Positions 33,038-41,631 of a DNA stretch of 43,365 bases are shown piece after piece (the stretch's first letter is position 1; every line of letters begins with the position of its first letter). A program made the position numbers and the translations under genes. The notes beneath the pieces were generated by a model, which saw only the letters and a list, made by a program, of their open reading frames with translations, searched no databases and was not told where the DNA came from. This stretch comes from JANXDG01 sp964521665 (lineage in GTDB: Bacteria; Elusimicrobiota; Endomicrobiia; DTEH01): positions 1 to 43,365 of the forward strand of contig CAZFSG010000008.1 of assembly GCA_964521665.1 (NCBI GenBank), read 5' to 3'.

Positions 33038-34313
33038 CAATACGTTTTATTTTTCCCCCTAATAAAGAAATTTTCTCTTCTAACTTTTCATATCCACGGT
33101 CAAGATGATAAATATGCGAAATTTTTGAGACACCCTCTGCTGCGAGTGCTGCTAAAACCAATCCAGCACCTGCCCTTAAGTCAGAAACCATAACTTCCGC
33201 AGATTTAAGTTTTTCAACACCAAACACTATAGCCTTACGTCCTTCAACAACAATGTTTGCTCCCATACGAAGTAGCTCACCAACATGTAAAAATCTATTT
33301 TCAAAAACTGTTTCTTTTATAACACAACTACCTTTTAATGTACACATAAGTGCCATGTATTGTGCTTGTAAATCTGTAGGGAAATATGGATATGGTCTAG
33401 TGGTAATATTTTGTGGTTTTAAGCTCTTTTTCCATAACACATATATTTTATTGTTTTCAGTTTCAATGACTAATCCAGATTTTCTTAGTTTGTTAATCAC
33501 AAATGTTAGATGTTGTGGTTCAACATTATTAAGTTCAATTTCACCTTTTGTAATTGCAGCAGCAATAATAAAAGTTCCTGCTTCAATTCTATCAGGTATA
33601 ACAGTATATTCTATGTCTGAACTTGTGAATTTTTTACAACCAACAATTTTTATAGTTCTACTTCCAGCACCTTCAATTTGTACACCTAATTTTTTCAAAA
33701 AATTTGCTAAATCTACAACTTCTGGCTCACATGCTGCGTTTAGTATAGTTACTTGCTGTGGTATTTTTGATAAAAACATAAGTATATTTTCTGTAGCACC
33801 TACTGATGGATACCGAAATTTTATTACAGAATTTTTTGGGACTCTTTTTTTCTTTATAAAAACTTCATAACCTGATTCTATGTAATGTTCAATACCCAAT
33901 TGTTCAAAAGCTTTAATATGTATATCTACAGGACGAACACCTATTGCACAACCTCCAGGTAGGGCTGTTTTAACTTTGTTATAATTTGCTAATAACGCGC
34001 CTGAAACAAGAAAACTTGCTCTCATTTTTTTGATAAGTTCATATGGAGCGACAACAAACCCTTTTTCTTTATACGCAGTTCCTGATTGAGTAACTACTAA
34101 AGTTGATTCATCTTTCCAGACAACTTTTTTACCTAAAAATTCAATTATTGAAATAGTAGTATCCACATCTTTTAATTTAGGAACATTATGAAGAATAACT
34201 TTGTTATCAGTTAATAATGTAGCAATAAGAATTGGTAAGGAAGCGTTTTTTGAACCTGAAATAGAGACTTTTCCGTGTAGTTTATATCCACCTTCAATTA
34301 TATATTTTTCCAT
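33030..34313 (-). CDS. murA: UDP-N-acetylglucosamine 1-carboxyvinyltransferase
   Basis: MurA transfers enolpyruvate to UDP-GlcNAc, the first committed step of peptidoglycan synthesis. The 427-residue protein has SGSKNASLPI at residues 19-28 and the active-site loop PGGCAIGVRP with Cys122, the residue that fosfomycin alkylates, so the enzyme should be fosfomycin-sensitive. Later it has GAGSRTI, and PDRIEAGTFI. It begins 7 bases after prmC. The order rpmE-prfA-prmC-murA is a common bacterial arrangement. Confidence 0.97.
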   Translation of the reverse strand: MEKYIIEGGYKLHGKVSISGSKNASLPILIATLLTDNKVILHNVPKLKDVDTTISIIEFLGKKVVWKDESTLVVTQSGTAYKEKGFVVAPYELIKKMRASFLVSGALLANYNKVKTALPGGCAIGVRPVDIHIKAFEQLGIEHYIESGYEVFIKKKRVPKNSVIKFRYPSVGATENILMFLSKIPQQVTILNAACEPEVVDLANFLKKLGVQIEGAGSRTIKIVGCKKFTSSDIEYTVIPDRIEAGTFIIAAAITKGEIELNNVEPQHLTFVINKLRKSGLVIETENNKIYVLWKKSLKPQNITTRPYPYFPTDLQAQYMALMCTLKGSCVIKETVFENRFLHVGELLRMGANIVVEGRKAIVFGVEKLKSAEVMVSDLRAGAGLVLAALAAEGVSKISHIYHLDRGYEKLEEKISLLGGKIKRIDE

Positions 34314-34320
34314 TTTTTAA

Positions 34321-35169
34321 TTATTTTTCGAATTTTACAACAATTATTCGAGGTAAGTTTTGATAATCATACATAGTTTTACAAATACAAAAATTATTTT
34401 TTTTAAACAATTCACAAATTTTATCATATAAATTTGGATTAATCTCAACAACTATATATCCATCTTTAGCTAAAACTTTCTTACCATATGAAGCAAAATA
34501 TTTATAGAATTCTAATCCAGTAGGTGTTACTAACGCTTGTTTTGGTTCATAATAAATTTCTGGCTGTAAATTCTTATATTCTTCTTCTGTAACATATGGC
34601 GGATTAGAAACAATAATGTCTAAAATTATAGAATTTTGTATAAAATACTTAAGTTTGTCTGTCAACACAAAATTTATTCTATCTTCAACGTTATGAAGAA
34701 CAGCATTCTTTTTCGCAATATCTAAAGCTTTAATAGAAACATCTGTTGCATACATTTTTATATTCGATTTTATATTTTTAACAATACTAATTGCTATATT
34801 GCCACAACCTGTGCCAATATCAGCTATTGTTGTAAAATTATAAGTGGAGATAAGCTTTATTACCTCCTCAACTAAAAACTCGGTTTCTTGTCTCGGTATA
34901 AAGACATTTTCATCTACATAAAAATTGAGACAAAAAAATTCTTTTTCATTAAATATATATTCAATTGGTTTACGTTTTAACCTTAAATTCAAATTTTTGT
35001 ATATCAATTGCAACTTTTCTTGTGGTACAATTTTTTCTGGATAAGTATAAATTTGAACTTTTTCTAAATTTAGTGTTTTTGAAATAATTAGTTCTGTTTC
35101 AATATGTGGCGAGTTAAAACCTCTAAGTTTGTTAAATACTTCATTATAAACTTTGTTTATTGTATTCAT
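34321..35169 (-). CDS. prmC: peptide chain release factor N5-glutamine methyltransferase
   Basis: PrmC methylates the glutamine of the GGQ motif in release factors. The 282-residue protein has an N-terminal helical domain, then the SAM-binding motif ADIGTGCGNIAIS and the catalytic NPPYVTEEEY. Its start overlaps the stop of prfA (ATGA), so enzyme and substrate are translationally coupled. The length is normal. Confidence 0.96.
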   Translation of the reverse strand: MNTINKVYNEVFNKLRGFNSPHIETELIISKTLNLEKVQIYTYPEKIVPQEKLQLIYKNLNLRLKRKPIEYIFNEKEFFCLNFYVDENVFIPRQETEFLVEEVIKLISTYNFTTIADIGTGCGNIAISIVKNIKSNIKMYATDVSIKALDIAKKNAVLHNVEDRINFVLTDKLKYFIQNSIILDIIVSNPPYVTEEEYKNLQPEIYYEPKQALVTPTGLEFYKYFASYGKKVLAKDGYIVVEINPNLYDKICELFKKNNFCICKTMYDYQNLPRIIVVKFEK

Positions 35170-36254
35170 TTTTTAACCATCTGTGCAATTTTTTCTTTTA
35201 ATTCAGCTTGAATTAAAGCATTAATAATTTCATCTAACTCGCCATCTAAAACTTCCTGAAGATTATACAATGTTAAATTTATTCTGTGGTCAGTTACACG
35301 ATTTTGTGGGAAATTGTATGTCCGTATTTTTTCAGACCTGTCTCCAGATTTTACTTGTGACTTTCTTAATTTTGCAATTTCTTGTTGCTGTTGCTGTAGT
35401 TTTAAATCATACAACTTTGCTCTCAAAATTTTTAATGCACGCTCACGATTCTTTATCTGAGAACGTTCATCTTGACATTGGACAACAATACCAGTAGGTT
35501 TATGTTTAATCCTTACAGCAGAATCTGTTTTTTGTAAATGTTGACCACCATGACCTGATGCACGAAATGTTTCTATTTCAATATCTTCGGGTCTTATCTC
35601 AACATCAATTTCTTCAGCTTCGGGTAACACAGCGACAGTTGCTGCTGAAGTATGAATTCTTCCGGAGGATTCTGTAATAGGCACACGCTGAACTCTATGC
35701 ACCCCACTTTCATACTGAAGATACTTATACACATCTTTTCCTGAAACATAACATATCACTTCTTTTATCCCTTTAAGTCCTGTTTGGTTAATATCTAAAA
35801 TTTCTATTTTCCATCCTTTTTTTGCACAATATTTGCTATACATCCTAAACAGATCTCCTGCAAACAACGCTGCTTCTTCTCCACCAGTACCTGCTCGTAT
35901 TTCAAGAATAACATTTTTATTTTCCTGAGGTTCCTGCGGTAAAAGCAAAGTTAATAATTTTTGTTCTAAATCAAAATTTTCTTTATTTAATTTAGAAATT
36001 TCTTCTTCGACTAAAGTTTTATATTCCTGATCTTCAGAACTGTTCAGTTCTTTCTTAAGTTCTTCAATTTTGTTATGTATATTCACAATCTGTTGATATA
36101 CAGAAACAATATTAGCTATGCGATTATACTCAACAACAATACTATGATACTCTTGTGGGTTATTAATAAGTTGAGGGTCTGCAAGTTTTTGTTCCAAACT
36201 TTTTTTCTGTTCAATTAATTGTTCACAATTTTTTATTATCTCTAGGTCTAACAT
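35166..36254 (-). CDS. prfA: peptide chain release factor 1
   Basis: RF1 ends translation at UAA and UAG. The 362-residue protein has an N-terminal coiled-coil domain and the codon-recognition motif PxT (VPITESSGRIHTSAATVAV), which distinguishes RF1 from RF2 (SPF). The GGQ catalytic motif sits in SGHGGQHLQKTDSAVR. The usual context is SGAGGQHVN, so His replaces Ala before GGQ and Leu-Gln replaces Val-Asn after it; the GGQ itself is intact. It lies 3 bases after rpmE and overlaps prmC, which modifies it. Confidence 0.96.
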   Translation of the reverse strand: MLDLEIIKNCEQLIEQKKSLEQKLADPQLINNPQEYHSIVVEYNRIANIVSVYQQIVNIHNKIEELKKELNSSEDQEYKTLVEEEISKLNKENFDLEQKLLTLLLPQEPQENKNVILEIRAGTGGEEAALFAGDLFRMYSKYCAKKGWKIEILDINQTGLKGIKEVICYVSGKDVYKYLQYESGVHRVQRVPITESSGRIHTSAATVAVLPEAEEIDVEIRPEDIEIETFRASGHGGQHLQKTDSAVRIKHKPTGIVVQCQDERSQIKNRERALKILRAKLYDLKLQQQQQEIAKLRKSQVKSGDRSEKIRTYNFPQNRVTDHRINLTLYNLQEVLDGELDEIINALIQAELKEKIAQMVKK

Positions 36255-36257
36255 AGA

Positions 36258-36572
36258 TTATTCTTTCTTTTTTCTTGTAGTTTTTGTGGTTAAAATTTTT
36301 TCAGTAGTGTTTTTAATCTTTTCAGCGGACTTTTTTTGTACTTTTTCTTTTTTCTTTCTTTGGGTTATATCAAATTTCTCACCATATTTTTTCATGAACT
36401 TTTCAACCCTACCTGCAGTATCAACAAATTTTTGTTTACCAGTGAAAAATGGATGACAATTACCACATATCTCAACTTTTATCTCAGGTTTTGTAGACCT
36501 TGTTTTAAAAGTGTAGCCACAGGCACAAGTTACTATACAGTCAACATAGTTTGGATGTATCCCTTTTTTCAT
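36258..36572 (-). CDS. rpmE: 50S ribosomal protein L31 with lysine-rich tail
   Basis: The first 72 residues are a typical zinc-containing L31: MKKGIHPNY, cysteines 16, 18, 36 and 39 (CAC and CGNC), and HPFFTGKQKFVDTAGRVEKF. L31 bridges the two ribosomal subunits. The remaining 30 or so residues form an added tail rich in Lys, Thr and Glu, with no fold I recognise, making the protein 104 residues instead of about 70. AGGAGG lies 9-14 bases before the ATG. It heads the rpmE-prfA-prmC-murA run, and upstream is a hairpin-repeat region. Confidence 0.95.
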   Translation of the reverse strand: MKKGIHPNYVDCIVTCACGYTFKTRSTKPEIKVEICGNCHPFFTGKQKFVDTAGRVEKFMKKYGEKFDITQRKKKEKVQKKSAEKIKNTTEKILTTKTTRKKKE

Positions 36573-36604
36573 ACAAATTTCCTCCTAAAGTTTTTAATGA
36601 AATT

Positions 36605-36632
36605 AATTACGCAGGCTTTAAGCCTGCAACTA
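36605..36632. repeat. isolated GCAGGCT hairpin
   Basis: A perfect 7-bp stem GCAGGCT-TTA-AGCCTGC (36611-36627), followed by AACTAC, the usual flank of this repeat family. It lies about 35 bases upstream of the rpmE start codon and could be transcribed as part of the leader. Confidence 0.85.
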
Positions 36633-36649
36633 CTCAAAAAATCAAACTT

Positions 36650-36938
36650 ACCTTTTGGACTGCAACAACCATGTTGTTGCAGTTCTTTTGTAATTTCACT
36701 TACACTTCCACATTCAAGACAAATCACATTTTTAGCAAACCAAGGGTTGCTACTACAAGATAAATAAAAATAGTAGCAAAACTTGCTTTGCTCTATTTTC
36801 GCAGACCTAGGTCTGCAATTACAAAAGTGTTTGCAAACCAAGGTTTACAACTACAAATAATTTATGCAGGATGGAGTCTGCGAATACCGAATTATAATTT
36901 TTGTATCTCGAAGAACATCATTTTTAGTTAACAGAACC
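36650..36938. repeat. composite hairpin-array repeat, copy B
   Basis: It has the same ordered array as copy C at 43013-43350. A 10-bp stem CTGCAACAAC/GTTGTTGCAG (36660-36682) is followed by a conserved spacer (about 36688-36732) and a damaged GCAAACC hairpin (36735-36750). Next come a GCAAAAC-TT-GCTTTGC hairpin (36776-36791) and a perfect 16-base palindrome GCAGACCTAGGTCTGC (36801-36816). A GCAAACC type with one mismatch (36833-36848) and a degenerate GCAGG..CTGC hairpin (36866-36881) follow, then the common tail (36898-36938). It fills the gap between rpmE and the M23 peptidase gene; 36939-37000 shows nothing further. Confidence 0.87.
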
Positions 36939-37000
36939 AAATTTTTATATTTTCCAACTCCCCCTTAACATCGGTTTAGCTTAGTTTATATTTATTTACC

Positions 37001-37942
37001 TCAAAACAACACTTTTTTTGGGTCAATAGGGACACCATCTTTTCTTACTTCAAAATGTAAATGTGGCCCTGTAGTCCACCCAGTTGTTCCAACATTACCA
37101 ATAATTTGTCCTTTATACACCCACCTACCTACTTTAACACGTATTTTTGACAAATGTCCATAATATGTTGTAAATCCTTTATGATGTTTCAATATCACAA
37201 GATTCCCATATCCTTCAGCCCATCCTGCATAGATTACTCTACCATCACATGCTGCTCTTACTGGTGCACCATATCGTTGTTTTAAATCAATTCCTTCATG
37301 ATATTTTAAAATTCCAAATATAGGATGTTTTCTTAACCCAAACTTTGATGTAATCTTTGTATTGAACAATGGCAACATAAAATCTTTAAATTTTATGTAT
37401 GTATCAGGTAAAAAAACATATTCATTTTTTTTAAACACATAATTTGGTGGTATTTCGTTAATTTCGCAAATCTGTTTTATATCTTTTGAAAATTTTTTTG
37501 CTATTGTTGATACTGAAATATTATCCTGTGGTATTTTATACAACATACCTTTTTTGTTATGTAACAAAAGGTCTTTACCTGGATATAACAATCCACCAGC
37601 TTCAATATAATTTGTACTCCGGATAGATTCTACATTTATCCCCATCATTTGTGCTAATGAATATAAGCTATGTTTATGAGGATCGTATTTATAACGAACA
37701 ATAATAAGTGGTGATATATTTTTTATAATCTTATACCTTAAGTTGTCAATATATTCTTCAGTATCTTTGTTATTATAACTAAATAAATACAAATTCTGGT
37801 TAAACATAAGGTTTAACATATCTGTTTTATCATAATTGTTATTCACAAATTTTGTAGCAAATAAAAATATGACTGTGAAAAATATTAAAAGTATCAAAGA
37901 TATGACAAACAATTGTTGATTTTCTCTATTATTTTGTATCAT
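37001..37942 (-). CDS. LysM and M23-peptidase domain protein
   Basis: A 313-residue protein anchored by one N-terminal membrane segment (residues about 13-33). A middle region resembles LysM (KIPQDNISVSTIAKKF to NEYVFLPDT). The C-terminal M23/LytM metallopeptidase domain has the zinc ligands of HEGIDL (H-x3-D) and HLHFEV, so it is probably active against peptidoglycan peptides. I chose the ATG at 37942, with an AGGA 7 bases upstream, over the TTG at 37957. It overlaps ispH by 14 bases and is the last gene of the aro run. It probably acts in the periplasm on the cell wall. Confidence 0.92.
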   Translation of the reverse strand: MIQNNRENQQLFVISLILLIFFTVIFLFATKFVNNNYDKTDMLNLMFNQNLYLFSYNNKDTEEYIDNLRYKIIKNISPLIIVRYKYDPHKHSLYSLAQMMGINVESIRSTNYIEAGGLLYPGKDLLLHNKKGMLYKIPQDNISVSTIAKKFSKDIKQICEINEIPPNYVFKKNEYVFLPDTYIKFKDFMLPLFNTKITSKFGLRKHPIFGILKYHEGIDLKQRYGAPVRAACDGRVIYAGWAEGYGNLVILKHHKGFTTYYGHLSKIRVKVGRWVYKGQIIGNVGTTGWTTGPHLHFEVRKDGVPIDPKKVLF

Positions 37943-38789
37943 TATTAATCCTTTCAACTATTTTTTGTATTAACCATTTTGGAGTAGACGCTCCTGAAAA
38001 TACACCAACAGTTTCATCTTTTTCAATTTTTAAATTTTCTACATCTTTTTCACAACTTATAGAAACTACATTATCATTATATTTTTTTGCAATAGATACC
38101 AGTTTTTTTGTATTTGCGGAATTTTTCCCACCAATTATTATAACCATACCAACTTTTTTTGACAAATTTTCAATTTCTTGTTCTCTTAAAATAGTTTCTT
38201 TACAAATTGTATTGAACATTTTAATATTTTTAAATTTTGTTTTTAACAAAACACAAATTTTTTTGTATTCATTAACTGGTTTTGTAGTTTGCGAAATTAA
38301 AATAACAGGTTCAAAAGGACTAATGTCTATTTTTTGTATATCTTCTAATGACGAAATCACATATTTCTTACGTTCAGGAGATACATAAGATACTAACGCT
38401 TTTATCTCAGGATGGTCAATATCACCATAGATTATAACATTAAACCCATTTTTTGAATATTCTTCTACAATAATTTGATTTTTTCTAACAATTGGGCAGG
38501 TACCATCAACAATTTTTATTTCATCTTGTGATAGTAACTTTTGATATAATTCTTTTTCAATACCATGAGTACGAATTATTAAAGTTATATCTTTTAATCC
38601 ATTTAGTTCCTTTATATCTTTAATCACTTTAACGCCTAAAGATTCCAACCTTAACATTTCTTGTTGGTTATGCAGAAGTTCACCTAATGCATAAACTTTG
38701 TTTTTATTTTTAATTTCTTGTTCAACTAAAGATATGCATCTGTTAACACCTTTACAAAAACCGACATGTTTTGCTAAAATTATTTTCAT
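37929..38789 (-). CDS. ispH: 4-hydroxy-3-methylbut-2-enyl diphosphate reductase
   Basis: IspH (LytB) is the last enzyme of the MEP isoprenoid pathway and makes IPP and DMAPP. The 286-residue protein keeps the three [4Fe-4S] cysteines: Cys12 in GFCKGV, Cys98 in DGTCPIV and Cys196 in NTICKET. It also keeps the substrate histidines near residues 40, 75 and 126 (IDHPEIKA) and the GASTPKWLI signature. Its ATG overlaps the cmk stop by 4 bases; cmk-ispH adjacency is common in bacteria. The iron-sulfur cluster makes it oxygen-sensitive. Confidence 0.97.
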   Translation of the reverse strand: MKIILAKHVGFCKGVNRCISLVEQEIKNKNKVYALGELLHNQQEMLRLESLGVKVIKDIKELNGLKDITLIIRTHGIEKELYQKLLSQDEIKIVDGTCPIVRKNQIIVEEYSKNGFNVIIYGDIDHPEIKALVSYVSPERKKYVISSLEDIQKIDISPFEPVILISQTTKPVNEYKKICVLLKTKFKNIKMFNTICKETILREQEIENLSKKVGMVIIIGGKNSANTKKLVSIAKKYNDNVVSISCEKDVENLKIEKDETVGVFSGASTPKWLIQKIVERINNDTK

Positions 38790-39454
38790 AACATTGATTT
38801 AACATAAGAAATAATTTTTTGAGCAACTTCTTGTTGTGTTAACCCATAAGTGTTAATTACAATTGCATCTTTATCTATTTTTAACGGATTAATTCCACGT
38901 GTTTTGTCCAACTGATCCCGTTGAATGATAGCTTTTTTAACATCTTCAAAACTTATTTTTTCACCTTTTTGTAACAATTCTTTGTATCTACGTAACGCAC
39001 GTTCTTCTATAGGCGCGTCAAGATAAAACTTAAATTTTGTATCAGGAAAAACGACGGTAGTAATAACTCTCCCTTCCATTACACAATTATATTTTTCGCC
39101 GATACTACGTTGTATTTTACGAAGTTTTTCTCTTACTTGTGGTATGGCAGCTACAGTGTTAACATTTACTGAAACATATTCTGATCTCATTTCAGAAGAA
39201 ACGTCTTTTTCCTCAATATAAATTACAACTTCGTTATTACAAATCTTTGTTTCTATTTCCATTTTGTCTAATTCAGAGTTAACTTTTTCTATATCATCTA
39301 AAGGTATATTTGAGTTTAACAACTTATATGTAACAGCGCGGTACATTGCCCCAGGATCCACATGTATAAATCCTAACTCCTTAGCAACAAGTTTACTAAC
39401 AGTTGTTTTTCCAGCACCTGCAGGACCATCTATTGCGATTACAATTGTTTTCAT
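38786..39454 (-). CDS. cmk: cytidylate kinase
   Basis: Cmk phosphorylates CMP and dCMP. The 222-residue protein has the P-loop DGPAGAGKTT (residues 9-18), HVDPGAMYRAVTY (31-43), and the NMP-binding insert typical of the bacterial form. At the GRDxGT motif it reads EGRVITT (127-133), so the aspartate that in E. coli (Asp132) lies in the nucleotide-monophosphate site is Val130, while the preceding acidic residue and arginine are kept. Activity is probably retained but its substrate preference may differ. It lies between aroA (7-base gap) and ispH (4-base overlap). Confidence 0.94.
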   Translation of the reverse strand: MKTIVIAIDGPAGAGKTTVSKLVAKELGFIHVDPGAMYRAVTYKLLNSNIPLDDIEKVNSELDKMEIETKICNNEVVIYIEEKDVSSEMRSEYVSVNVNTVAAIPQVREKLRKIQRSIGEKYNCVMEGRVITTVVFPDTKFKFYLDAPIEERALRRYKELLQKGEKISFEDVKKAIIQRDQLDKTRGINPLKIDKDAIVINTYGLTQQEVAQKIISYVKSML

Positions 39455-39461
39455 CAGTTTT

Positions 39462-40754
39462 TTATAAACTGTTATAAATCTCCCAGAAGTTTGGAAATGA
39501 TATATCTACACAATCAGCATCTTTTATAACAACATTTCCTTCAGAAATAGTTCCTGCTACTGCTAAACTTAATGCAATTCTGTGATCTTTGTAAGATTCT
39601 AATTCTATTGTACCTTTTGAAGAAAGTTTTGTGTTTCCCATAACAATCATTCCATCTTCAAGTTCTATTATTTTTGCACCTAACTTTTGTAGTTCAGAAA
39701 CTATCGTTTTGATTCTATCAGATTCTTTTACTCTTAACTCTTGTGCACCATGTATCTCTGTTGCACCATCAGCTTGTGTTGCTATAACAGCTAAAAGTGG
39801 TAGCTCATCTATCATTGATGGTACATCATCTGCTGTGATCTTTATTCCTTTCAGTCTACTACTTTTTACAATAATATCTGCTACAGGTTCGTTATATTTT
39901 GTTGTTAAATTTGCTAAACTTATATTTGCACCCATTTTTATTAAAGTATTTATAAATCCCATCCTCGTAGGATTAACACAAACATTTCTTATCACTATCT
40001 CAGAATTTTTTGTTAAAACACCAATTGCTATAAAATAACTTGCAGAAGAAGGGTCAGCAGGTATCTCAATCTCAAAATTTTTTATACTTTTTATCTTTCC
40101 TTTAATTATACACATTCTATCTTTCTTTTCAATATTAACATTCAGATATTGCAACATACGTTCAGTATGGTCTCTCGAAAGAACAGGTTCTATATACACA
40201 GTTTCACCTTCAGCATACATTCCTGCAAATAATATACAAGATTTTACTTGTGCAGAAGCAATCTTGCTTTCCCAAGTTAGAGGTTTCAAATGTTTACTAC
40301 CGTGAATAACCATAGGTAAATAATTATTCTCTGTAGCAGTAATTTTTGCTCCCATAAGAGATAAAGGTTCTATTATTCGTTTCATTGGACGTTTTGATAA
40401 ACTTTCATCACCAACAATTTTTACTTCTATATCATTACCTGCAATAATCCCAGATAACAATCTCACTGTAGTAGCAGAATTACCTGCATCAATAACATTT
40501 TTTGGTTGTTTTAATCCTTCCATACCAACACCATAAACTTTTAAAATATTTTTTTCTTCAACAATTTTTACGCCAAGTGACCTAAAAGCTTCTATAGTAG
40601 AATAACAATCTTTACTATTTAAAAAGTTGTATATTACAGATTCACCCGATGATATTGATGCTAACATTACAGCTCTATGTGTGATAGATTTATCTGGAGG
40701 CACTTCTATTTCTGCTTTTATTTTATCTTTTTTATGCACTTTTATTTTGTTCAT
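39462..40754 (-). CDS. aroA: 3-phosphoshikimate 1-carboxyvinyltransferase (EPSP synthase)
   Basis: AroA makes EPSP from shikimate-3-phosphate and phosphoenolpyruvate. The 430-residue protein has PPDKSITHRAVMLASIS (residues 19-35), GNSATTVRLLSG (91-102), SKRPMKRIIEPL, and DELPLLAVIAT. At the position of E. coli Gly96 (GNAGT) it has Ala94 (GNSAT), as in the glyphosate-insensitive CP4-type enzyme (GNAAT). Natural glyphosate tolerance is therefore a reasonable prediction. It overlaps the tyrA stop by 4 bases. Confidence 0.96.
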   Translation of the reverse strand: MNKIKVHKKDKIKAEIEVPPDKSITHRAVMLASISSGESVIYNFLNSKDCYSTIEAFRSLGVKIVEEKNILKVYGVGMEGLKQPKNVIDAGNSATTVRLLSGIIAGNDIEVKIVGDESLSKRPMKRIIEPLSLMGAKITATENNYLPMVIHGSKHLKPLTWESKIASAQVKSCILFAGMYAEGETVYIEPVLSRDHTERMLQYLNVNIEKKDRMCIIKGKIKSIKNFEIEIPADPSSASYFIAIGVLTKNSEIVIRNVCVNPTRMGFINTLIKMGANISLANLTTKYNEPVADIIVKSSRLKGIKITADDVPSMIDELPLLAVIATQADGATEIHGAQELRVKESDRIKTIVSELQKLGAKIIELEDGMIVMGNTKLSSKGTIELESYKDHRIALSLAVAGTISEGNVVIKDADCVDISFPNFWEIYNSL

Positions 40755-41611
40755 TTTACTTTAAGTTTGTATGCAGAATTAAGAAATTTTCTTAGTTGAG
40801 TATAATTATCTAACCGTTTCAACACATTGTTAACCAATTTTATAAAATCTTTCAGACATTTTTTTATAAATTTTCTGTTTATATAACATATCTGTGCCCA
40901 CATATAAGGATTTGATGCCGAAATACGTGTCATATCTTTATATGCACCTGCAGTAAATTTCAGATATTCTTTTTTTGAATTAATTTGTTTTGTTAAAACA
41001 TATGATATTAAATGTAACATATGACTTGTTAGTGCAAGAATTTTATCATGTTTTTGTGCATCAAGATATACAACTTTTGCACCAATTGTTTCCCATAAAA
41101 ACTTTATTTTTTTTGCTGCTTCTTTAGAACATAAAGTTTTGTCGTAACATATTACACATACTGAATTTTCAAACAAATCCTCTTTTGCATATTCAAATCC
41201 TGATTTTTCAAGACCTGCTAACGGATGACAACCAATAAAATGCAAGTTTTTTTTCTTTCTTTCTATAAAAATTTTTTGTCTTACTTTTTTGATTATTTCA
41301 GTTTTTACTGATGCAACATCTATTATTATCGCATCTTTTTTAACATATGGAAGTACAGAAATTATAAATTTAGCAGTTAGCTCTACTGGAACACAAATAA
41401 TTATTACATCAGCATCTTTTACTCCTTCTTTAAGATCAGTAGTAAAATTATTGATACATTTCTTTTGTTTTGCTAATTTTAATCTGTTAATATTTCTTCC
41501 AACACCTGTAACTATAACAGAAGGCAAATTTTTCCTTAATGCCAACCCAATTGAACCACCAATAAGTCCTACACCAACTATTGCAACTTTGTTTATTTGA
41601 TATTTTTGCAT
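40751..41611 (-). CDS. tyrA: prephenate dehydrogenase
   Basis: TyrA converts prephenate to 4-hydroxyphenylpyruvate with NAD+ for tyrosine. The 286-residue protein has the Rossmann motif VAIVGVGLIGGSIGLALR near its N-terminus, a DVASVKTEI strand, and GCHPLAGLEKSGFEYA. It ends with an all-helical dimerisation domain. No ACT domain is attached. I prefer the ATG at 41611, which begins just before the Rossmann strand; an in-frame GTG at 41629 sits 2 bases after the aroF stop and is also possible. It lies between the DAHP and EPSP synthase genes. No chorismate mutase or pheA is in the window. Confidence 0.94.
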   Translation of the reverse strand: MQKYQINKVAIVGVGLIGGSIGLALRKNLPSVIVTGVGRNINRLKLAKQKKCINNFTTDLKEGVKDADVIIICVPVELTAKFIISVLPYVKKDAIIIDVASVKTEIIKKVRQKIFIERKKKNLHFIGCHPLAGLEKSGFEYAKEDLFENSVCVICYDKTLCSKEAAKKIKFLWETIGAKVVYLDAQKHDKILALTSHMLHLISYVLTKQINSKKEYLKFTAGAYKDMTRISASNPYMWAQICYINRKFIKKCLKDFIKLVNNVLKRLDNYTQLRKFLNSAYKLKVK

Positions 41612-41631
41612 TTTTTTATAAATTTCCACAA

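Noticed and set aside
33253..33870. Plus-strand open frame of about 205 residues opposite murA
   Set aside because: It is the antisense of a certain murA gene, and its translation has no family features.
36569..36841. Minus-strand open frame of 90 residues upstream of rpmE
   Set aside because: It runs entirely through the hairpin repeats and is not preceded by a ribosome binding site of its own. The zinc-ribbon-like part is reported as a possible relic, not as a gene.
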